From: Calditenuis sp032249575
Lineage (GTDB): Archaea > Thermoproteota > Nitrososphaeria_A > Caldarchaeales > Calditenuaceae
Length of the DNA stretch: 5,902 bases
Direction of reading: 5' to 3'
Assembly: GCA_032249575.1 (NCBI GenBank)
Contig: JAVVHL010000076.1
Coordinates: 1-5,902 of the forward strand
Below the pieces are notes generated by a model that saw nothing but the letters and a program-made list of their open reading frames with translations, did not search any database and was not told where the DNA came from. How positions within the stretch are numbered: position 1 is the first letter of the stretch; each line of letters begins with the position of its first letter. Shown here piece after piece: positions 1 to 4,609 of the stretch. The position numbers and the translations under genes were made by a program.

Positions 1-860
1 TCTCCGAGGTCCTGCCCGATCCCGACGAAGAGTATAGGCTTCCTGACGGCATAACAGACCGATATCGCGGTACCTCCCTTCACGTCGCTGTCCAGCTTCG
101 TCAGGACCACGTAATCGACACCGACGTAGGCGTCGAACTGCCTAGCCTGCTCGACGGCCGCGTTCCCTGCCAGGGCGTCTCCGACGTAGATCACCCTCCT
201 CGGCATCGCCACCCTCTTGATCTTCCTCATCTCCTCGAGCAGATTCCTGTTCAGCTCCGACCGGCCGGCGGTGTCGATGAGGACGACTTGCGCCCTGCTC
301 GACTTGGCGGAGGCTATAGCGTCGACCGCCACAGCGGCAGGATCGGCGCCGTACTTCTGGCTCACGCACCTCACGCCTACCCTCTCGGCCAGAGTCCTCA
401 TCTGCTCTATCGCAGCGGCCCTGAAGGTGTCAGAGCAGGCTATCACAGGTGTCAGGCCGTTCCTCTTCAGGTAGAGCGCGATCTTGGCTACCGTCGTGGT
501 CTTCCCTCCTCCGTTGGGGCCGACGAAGAGCACCGGGTACGGATCGCCTCTGGAGGAATGTGTCTGCCTGATCTCCTCGACCAGAGCCTTCGGGTCCGCC
601 TCAAGCAGGACCTCCTCCAGAGCCTGCCTTAGCGCTCCCAGTATCAGCTCCTTCCTGTCCGAGAATCGGGGAACCCTCTTCCCCTTCAGCGCGCCCTTCA
701 CCCTCTCAGCGATGAAGTCCGATGCCTCGACCGAGACCTCGTTGGCGATGAGGTTGAGCCTGAAGCCCTCGAGGACCTCCTCCAGCTTCTCCTCCGTAAG
801 CTCCTCCGTCGTGACCGCCTCGACGAGCCCCCTGAAGGCCCTCCTCAGCCCCTCAAGCAC
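1..860 (-). CDS. ftsY: Signal recognition particle receptor FtsY (3' end cut by window edge)
   Basis: SRP-receptor GTPase that docks SRP–ribosome complexes at the membrane and releases the nascent chain to the Sec translocon. 286 residues are visible. A short helical N domain (about 1-100) precedes the G domain: P-loop GPNGGGKTTT at 114-123, DTFRAAA at 144-150, DTAGR at 196-200 followed by NRNLLEEM, DALAGNAAVEQA at 228-239, TKLDSDVKGG at 254-263, and GIGQ at 280-283. GADPAAVAVDAI (171-182) and the DTAGR-NRNL context fit FtsY rather than SRP54, and there is no C-terminal M domain. Compared with the family, probably only 10-20 C-terminal residues are missing. The GTG start at 860 is chosen because GGAGG lies 8 nt upstream. 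It overlaps the pfdA stop by 8 nt, which suggests translational coupling. No long acidic N-terminal extension is present. Confidence 0.96.
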   Translation of the reverse strand, partial: MLEGLRRAFRGLVEAVTTEELTEEKLEEVLEGFRLNLIANEVSVEASDFIAERVKGALKGKRVPRFSDRKELILGALRQALEEVLLEADPKALVEEIRQTHSSRGDPYPVLFVGPNGGGKTTTVAKIALYLKRNGLTPVIACSDTFRAAAIEQMRTLAERVGVRCVSQKYGADPAAVAVDAIASAKSSRAQVVLIDTAGRSELNRNLLEEMRKIKRVAMPRRVIYVGDALAGNAAVEQARQFDAYVGVDYVVLTKLDSDVKGGTAISVCYAVRKPILFVGIGQDLG

Positions 861-1326
861 GACCCGCTCCTCCCTCTTCGGCCTGCCTGGCGGCCGAGAC
901 GGCCTCCTGCACCCTTTGGAGGAAGCTCCTGAGAAGCTCCGCCCTCTCGAGGTAGGCGTTGAGGGTCTGGATCAGCTGGGACCTCGACCTCTCGATGAGC
1001 GCCTTCCTGGAGCTCACTATCTCCCTGCACCTCTCCACCGGAGCCTCGATCACGACGTTCTGCCCTATGTTGACCTTCATTCTGCCCGAGAACCTGATCT
1101 CGGCCTCGACGAGTCCACCGCCTCCGATCGGCACCAGGACCTTCAGGTCGCTCGGGTTGCTCGAGAGGAAATCGATCAGCTCGAGGGCCCTCTCGTGGTC
1201 GAGGATAGAGGCGTTCAGGGCAGTTATCCTGGCCTGCAGGTCGGCGATCAGCTGCTCAAGCACAGAGAGCTCCTCTATGGCCCTCTGGACGTCCTCGTAC
1301 GTGACTCTGATCTGCCTGCCGGACAT
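853..1326 (-). CDS. pfdA: Prefoldin subunit alpha
   Basis: Subunit of the hexameric (alpha2beta4) cytosolic holdase chaperone that captures unfolded chains and passes them to the thermosome. The 157 residues show the alpha-subunit plan. An N-terminal coiled-coil helix (about 8-55) leads to a beta region containing LKVLVPIGGGGLVEAEI (61-77) and MKVNIGQNVVIEAPVE (83-98). A C-terminal helix (about 98-150) ends in a short polar tail. Length and arrangement match archaeal prefoldin alpha. The ATG at 1326 is preceded by GAGG 7 nt upstream (1334-1337), and a TATA-like octamer lies about 35 bp upstream, so the leader should be very short. It is the first visible gene of a pair with ftsY, a grouping known in archaea. 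An upstream ATG overlapping the leader (1338-1340) is in another frame and was not used. Confidence 0.93.
   Translation of the reverse strand: MSGRQIRVTYEDVQRAIEELSVLEQLIADLQARITALNASILDHERALELIDFLSSNPSDLKVLVPIGGGGLVEAEIRFSGRMKVNIGQNVVIEAPVERCREIVSSRKALIERSRSQLIQTLNAYLERAELLRSFLQRVQEAVSAARQAEEGGAGRA
869..873 (-). promoter_or_regulatory. Ribosome-binding site of ftsY inside the pfdA 3' end
   Basis: On the minus strand GGAGG is followed by 8 nt and then the GTG codon at 860-858. It lies within the last codons of pfdA. It decides the non-ATG start of ftsY and supports coupled translation of the two genes. Confidence 0.75.
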
Positions 1327-1357
1327 CCCTTTTCCTCATCCGGTCCTCCGCATCGGC

Positions 1358-1365
1358 ATTTAAAT
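1358..1365. promoter_or_regulatory. Palindromic TATA-like element between divergent pfdA and HhH genes
   Basis: The 86-bp gap between the two divergent starts holds one AT-rich island in otherwise GC-rich DNA, the perfect palindrome ATTTAAAT. Its centre is about 35 bp from the pfdA ATG and about 51 bp from the ATG of the rightward gene. With the usual archaeal TATA-to-start distance of about 26 bp, leaders of roughly 10 nt (leftward) and 25 nt (rightward) would result. No separate second TATA box is visible, so a shared bidirectional promoter is the simplest reading. Transcription starts are inferred. Confidence 0.55.
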
Positions 1366-1412
1366 TAACACCGCGCCTTTGACAAAGGAGCTTCAGGGTC
1401 CGGGGTCTCGGG

Positions 1413-2108
1413 ATGTCGGTGGCTGAGCTGAAGAGGGTCGTCGACGAGGTCCTCTCCTCCGTGCCTGAGGTCGTGGAGCTCGTGGACCGTTGCCTCGGTT
1501 CGAGGAGGTGGGGAGGTAGCGCTGTGCTGATGGTCGTCGATGCGGCCTTCACCTCCATCGGCATGTCCTACTTCAGGACCGTCGTCCCTGCGGTCATCAG
1601 GTTCAAGGAGCTCTTCGTGGAGAGCGGCGAGGTGGTTTCGCTCCGTGACCTCGCGGAGCACGACGTCGATGCGTTGCGGCGTGTCTGGAGGAACAGGAGG
1701 TCGTGGGAGGTGGCTCAGGAGGTCGCTAGGAGGCTGAGCGCGTTCGACGCTGAGGACGACGTCCAGCGTCTCAGGAGCTGGGCCGCCCGGAGCACCCTCG
1801 AGGGCTGGAGGAGCGACCCCATAGGTTCTGTTAAGGGCGTGGGCCTCGTAACTTACCAGTACCTGAGGATGATGGGCGGCGTGGACACGGTGATGCCCGA
1901 CAAAGTTGTGAAGCGCGTGATCAACTCGTTGCTGAGGCGTGCTGGGCTCGAAGAGGTCTGGGACGACTTCGCCTTCGTGAGGGAGGTAGAGCGGATTGCG
2001 GCAGCGACAGGTCACCGTCCGGCGGAGCTGACGTGGATGACCTGGCTCCTCTCGGAGCGAGAGCTGATGGGCGAGCCTTCCTATGCGAGGGTCCTCCACT
2101 TGATCTGA
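1413..2108 (+). CDS. HhH/DNA-glycosylase-like protein, function unproven
   Basis: 231 residues, soluble, mostly alpha-helical, with no signal peptide or membrane segment. The informative part is about 136-175. PIGSVKGVGLVTYQYLRM looks like the helix-hairpin-helix of the EndoIII/HhH-GPD superfamily (canonical LPGVGxxTA). It is followed by VDTVMPDKVVKRVINSL, where D163 sits where the catalytic Asp of the canonical VDTHVxRV motif would be. The Lys that EndoIII carries in the hairpin is Val here, and no C-terminal Fe-S cysteine cluster exists (the single Cys is C27). If it is an enzyme, a monofunctional base-excision glycosylase is more likely than a glycosylase/lyase. A non-catalytic DNA-binding role is equally open. 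A TGA at 1380-1382 closes the frame upstream and no other start lies between it and the ATG. No clear ribosome-binding site precedes the ATG. Divergent from pfdA; the next plus-strand gene follows after 104 bp with its own promoter-like signals. Confidence 0.82.
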   Translation: MSVAELKRVVDEVLSSVPEVVELVDRCLGSRRWGGSAVLMVVDAAFTSIGMSYFRTVVPAVIRFKELFVESGEVVSLRDLAEHDVDALRRVWRNRRSWEVAQEVARRLSAFDAEDDVQRLRSWAARSTLEGWRSDPIGSVKGVGLVTYQYLRMMGGVDTVMPDKVVKRVINSLLRRAGLEEVWDDFAFVREVERIAAATGHRPAELTWMTWLLSERELMGEPSYARVLHLI

Positions 2109-2168
2109 CGCTACGTTCCGCACGTATCGGAGCGTCCGTCCGCTACGCGGCCCAGCTGGGGAAATCGG

Positions 2169-2176
2169 CTAAATAC
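2169..2176 (+). promoter_or_regulatory. TATA-like element for the coiled-coil AbrB gene
   Basis: CTAAATAC stands out in GC-rich DNA in the 104-bp gap after the HhH gene, with the purine run GGGGAAA a few bases upstream as a possible BRE. It is about 40 bp from the GTG start, which would give a leader of roughly 15 nt containing the ribosome-binding site. This suggests the gene is transcribed on its own rather than only by read-through. Not experimentally supported. Confidence 0.5.
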
Positions 2177-2200
2177 ATCCGGCAGCGGCTTCGGAAATGT

Positions 2201-2207
2201 GAGGTGA
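2201..2207 (+). promoter_or_regulatory. Strong ribosome-binding site fixing the GTG start of the coiled-coil gene
   Basis: GAGGTGA matches the anti-Shine-Dalgarno sequence at the archaeal 16S 3' end and is 5 nt before the GTG at 2213. An in-frame GTG at 2204 lies inside this motif and is therefore unlikely to be the start. The frame is open back to 2033, but this site and the signal peptide that follows favour 2213. Confidence 0.75.
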
Positions 2208-2212
2208 ACCGT

Positions 2213-3640
2213 GTGAGCAGATCGGTCTATCCTCTGTCATTCGCGCTTTTGCTGCTTCTCGGATCACTCCTGCTGCCGGCAGGCAACGCGATCACGTTCA
2301 ACTCGCTGATCGACGACGGCAAGCTCGCGGTCACGCTCAACTACCCGAGCGAGGTGAAGAGGGGCACCTGCTTCAACGTCAGGGTAGAGGTCAACGCGCT
2401 AACGGCGATGAGCGACCTGAACGTGACGCTGGTGATCGAGCTGAGGTCAGGGCCGTCGGTCTACGTGCTCTTCACTGGGAAGGTCGTCGACGACTGGAGC
2501 GGAGGACCTGGGCCTGTCACCAACAGCATCGTCGGTGCGTGCGTGACCAGCTCCCACCCGACCGGGGTGATCGTGCTGAGGACCTCGATCGAGTACAATA
2601 TCGGCTCGGACAGGCTGACGCTCGTCAGCTCATTCCTCATGGGCCTTGCGAGGGACACCACGTACGACGAGCTGGCTGCACTTTACTCGGCTGCCCAGAA
2701 CGAGATCTCGAGGCTGAGGTCTGCGGTCGACGACCTGAGGAGGGAGGCGGAGAGGCTCAGGGCAAGGATCTCGGAGTTGATGTCAGAGGTCTCGGCGCTG
2801 AACGCGAGGCTCGACGCCTTGAGGGAGAGGTATGAGAGACTCCAGTCCGACTACGCGAGCCTCCTGTCGAGGTATCAGGAGCTCCAGCAGAGTTATGCGA
2901 AGCTCCAGGACGATTACGAGAACCTGACGAGGCAGCACGAGGCCCTCAGGGCGACGAACTCCGAGCTGAGAAAAGCGTACGATGCCCTGCAGAAGGAGCT
3001 GGAGACGCTGAGGGCCGAATACGCGGAGCTCCAGAAGCAGCACGCCAGTTTGACGGCCCTCCACGAGGACCTCAAGAGGAGATATGCCCAGCTGGACTCG
3101 GCCCATCAGGAGGCCGTTAAGCAGATCGGTTCGCTCACCGGTGCGCTAGAGGAGAGGGGAAGGCAGATGGACGCCCTCATGGCGATGCTCGACAACGCTC
3201 TGAGGGAGAGGAACGTCTTCAGCAACATCGTGATAGCGCAGGCCCTCGGGCTCGGAGGCCTCGGAGCCCTCTACCTGATCGAGCGGAGGAGGTTCAGAAG
3301 GTCCGGCCCGTCTGCGGCTCCGTCCGTCAAAGTTCCTGAGGGGGGTTCCGGAGGTCCTTCAGCGAACGGGGCGAACACGCCTAGCCTGCAGTCGGCCCAG
3401 GGCGCCCAGTCCCAGACCGACCTGCAGTCCCAGGAGAACGGAAACGGCGGCTTAATCCAGAAGGTCATATCGGGGAGGAGGATAACGATACCGAAGAAGT
3501 TGGCTGAGCTGCTGGGGGTCGACGTCGGCGACCAGGTGGAGCTGGGTGTGATCGGCGACGCGTTGATGGTCAGGAAGTACCGGAAGCCAGCAGACGGTCA
3601 ACCTCCTGCTGAGCCTGACGGACCTTCTCGACGCTCCTGA
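2213..3640 (+). CDS. Membrane-anchored coiled-coil protein with C-terminal AbrB/SpoVT-type domain
   Basis: 475 residues. Order: a Leu-rich signal peptide (about 1-26, ending AGNA); a beta-rich outer domain (about 27-145) with two cysteines, C53 and C110; a coiled coil from Y151 to about A329; one hydrophobic helix (about 335-356) followed by basic ERRRFRR; a Ser/Gly/Gln/Pro-rich linker (about 364-411); and an AbrB-type domain (about 412-457) with VISGRRITIPKKLAELLGV then DVGDQVEL and DALMVRK, like the AbrB/MazE swapped-hairpin fold. The positive-inside rule puts the coil outside and the AbrB domain in the cytoplasm. The coil keeps one heptad register for 26 repeats. Possible N-glycosylation sequons are N70-V-T and N237-L-T. 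The outer domain is not recognised. The role is unknown: a surface-responsive regulator, a chromosome–membrane tether, or an oligomerisation use of the AbrB fold are all possible. The last 71 bp overlap mdh on the other strand. Confidence 0.9.
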   Translation: MSRSVYPLSFALLLLLGSLLLPAGNAITFNSLIDDGKLAVTLNYPSEVKRGTCFNVRVEVNALTAMSDLNVTLVIELRSGPSVYVLFTGKVVDDWSGGPGPVTNSIVGACVTSSHPTGVIVLRTSIEYNIGSDRLTLVSSFLMGLARDTTYDELAALYSAAQNEISRLRSAVDDLRREAERLRARISELMSEVSALNARLDALRERYERLQSDYASLLSRYQELQQSYAKLQDDYENLTRQHEALRATNSELRKAYDALQKELETLRAEYAELQKQHASLTALHEDLKRRYAQLDSAHQEAVKQIGSLTGALEERGRQMDALMAMLDNALRERNVFSNIVIAQALGLGGLGALYLIERRRFRRSGPSAAPSVKVPEGGSGGPSANGANTPSLQSAQGAQSQTDLQSQENGNGGLIQKVISGRRITIPKKLAELLGVDVGDQVELGVIGDALMVRKYRKPADGQPPAEPDGPSRRS

Positions 3641-4514
3641 CCAGCGCCTCCCTCTCTTCCGGGCTAAGCTCCAGCTCTATCACCCTCTTCACTCCCGTAC
3701 TCCCTATCACCGCCGGCACCACCGAGCAGACTCCCTCGAAACCGTACTCTCCCATGTGGTAGAACGAGACGGGAATGACGGCGTTCCTGTCCCTCACTAT
3801 CGCGTCAACCATCAGAGCTGCCCCTGCACCGGGAGCGTGGTGGGCGGACCACCCCTTCAGCGAGATTATCTTCGCGCCCATCTCCCTCGTCTCCTTCACG
3901 ATCGCCTCGATCCGTTCCCTGCTGAGCAGCGATGTGAGGGGCCTCCCGCCGACAAACGTGTGCCTCGGCAGCAGCACCATCGAGTCGCCGTGCTCCCCTA
4001 GTATCGGGGCCTCGATCGAGTTCCAGGAGACGCCCAGCTCCTTCGCTATCAGCGTCTTGTACCTGCCCACGTCGAGGAGGCCACTGAAGCCCATGACCCT
4101 CTCGCGCTCGAACCCTGTAGTTTTGAGGGCCACATACGTCATGACGTCCAGAGGGTTGGTGACGACGACTACCTTCGACTTCGGAGCGTACTCCTTGATC
4201 TTCAGCGAGACGTCCCTCACGATCCCGGAGTTCTTGACGAGGAGGTCCATGCGCGTCATGTCGGCCTTCCTGATGAAGCCGGCTGTTACCACAACCACCT
4301 CCGACCCCTCTATGTCCCTGTAATCGTTGGTTCCGGTGTACTCGACGTCGAGCCCGAGGATCGCGGCCATGTGGTTCAGGTCGAGCGCCTCTCCCTGTGG
4401 AAGGCCCTGGACTATGTCCACTAGGACCACATCTCCCAGCTCCCTCAGCCCTATGTGCAAGGCGGCCGACGTTCCGACCCTTCCCGATCCTATCACGGCA
4501 ATTTTGGGCCTCAT
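3570..4514 (-). CDS. mdh: NAD(P)-dependent malate dehydrogenase (LDH/MDH family)
   Basis: Cytosolic interconversion of malate and oxaloacetate in central carbon metabolism. 314 residues, normal for the family. The Rossmann motif GSGRVG is at 9-14 and D33 ends beta-2, the position that usually favours NAD. The substrate loop GFIRKADMTR (79-88) has arginines at 82 and 88, marking malate rather than lactate specificity. VVVVTNPLDVMTYV (115-128) carries N120. GLLDVGRYK holds D148 (partner of the catalytic His) and substrate-binding R151, and GEHGDSMV holds catalytic H175. EYGFEGVCSVVPAVIG (256-271) resembles crenarchaeal MDHs. The ATG at 4514 is chosen because the Rossmann strand begins within four residues; the frame runs on to 4688, but that extension lies inside the neighbouring gene. 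There is no ribosome-binding site, so the message may be nearly leaderless. The 3' end overlaps the plus-strand coiled-coil gene. Confidence 0.95.
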   Translation of the reverse strand: MRPKIAVIGSGRVGTSAALHIGLRELGDVVLVDIVQGLPQGEALDLNHMAAILGLDVEYTGTNDYRDIEGSEVVVVTAGFIRKADMTRMDLLVKNSGIVRDVSLKIKEYAPKSKVVVVTNPLDVMTYVALKTTGFERERVMGFSGLLDVGRYKTLIAKELGVSWNSIEAPILGEHGDSMVLLPRHTFVGGRPLTSLLSRERIEAIVKETREMGAKIISLKGWSAHHAPGAGAALMVDAIVRDRNAVIPVSFYHMGEYGFEGVCSVVPAVIGSTGVKRVIELELSPEEREALVRSVEKVRQAQQEVDRLLASGTS

Positions 4515-4609
4515 GCCACGTATTGACAACCATTCGGTGCAACAAAAACCGAGTGTTGCCGTGTTACGCGCGGGGTCGAATGTTGAAGGGCCGAGACGCG
4601 GAGGCTCGC
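4515..4609 (-). promoter_or_regulatory. Intergenic region between tldE and mdh, possible T-rich promoter or terminator
   Basis: This 95-bp gap has one conspicuous element, minus-strand GGTTTTTGTT (4541-4550), about 31 bp before the mdh ATG. That spacing suits an archaeal TATA region for a near-leaderless mRNA, though the sequence is a poor TATA match. The same T-run could end transcription of the upstream TldE-family gene. GCAAC and GTTGC flank it as a 5-bp inverted repeat with an 11-nt spacer, too short to call a structure with confidence. Confidence 0.3.

Noticed and set aside
484..1368. Long plus-strand open frame of 294 codons opposite ftsY and pfdA
   Set aside because: It is antisense to two clearly recognised genes, has low-complexity Ser/Leu/Pro-rich composition and matches no family; long antisense frames are expected in GC-rich DNA with few stops.
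1365..2123. Minus-strand 252-codon frame opposite the HhH gene
   Set aside because: Composition is His/Pro/Arg-rich shadow type, and the opposite strand has coherent helical protein features with an HhH motif and a promoter-like element.
2033..2212. Upstream extension of the coiled-coil gene to 2033
   Set aside because: It would overlap the HhH gene by 76 bp and bury the signal peptide 60 residues inside; the GAGGTGA site at 2201-2207 supports GTG 2213.
2663..3199. Possible tandem DNA repeat under the coiled coil
   Set aside because: The periodicity is at the protein level (heptads); the nucleotide units have diverged and no exact repeat is visible, so no DNA repeat is annotated.
3805..4545. 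Second minus-strand frame within mdh
   Set aside because: Out-of-frame shadow of mdh with Arg/Gly-rich composition; the MDH catalytic motifs are all in the other frame.
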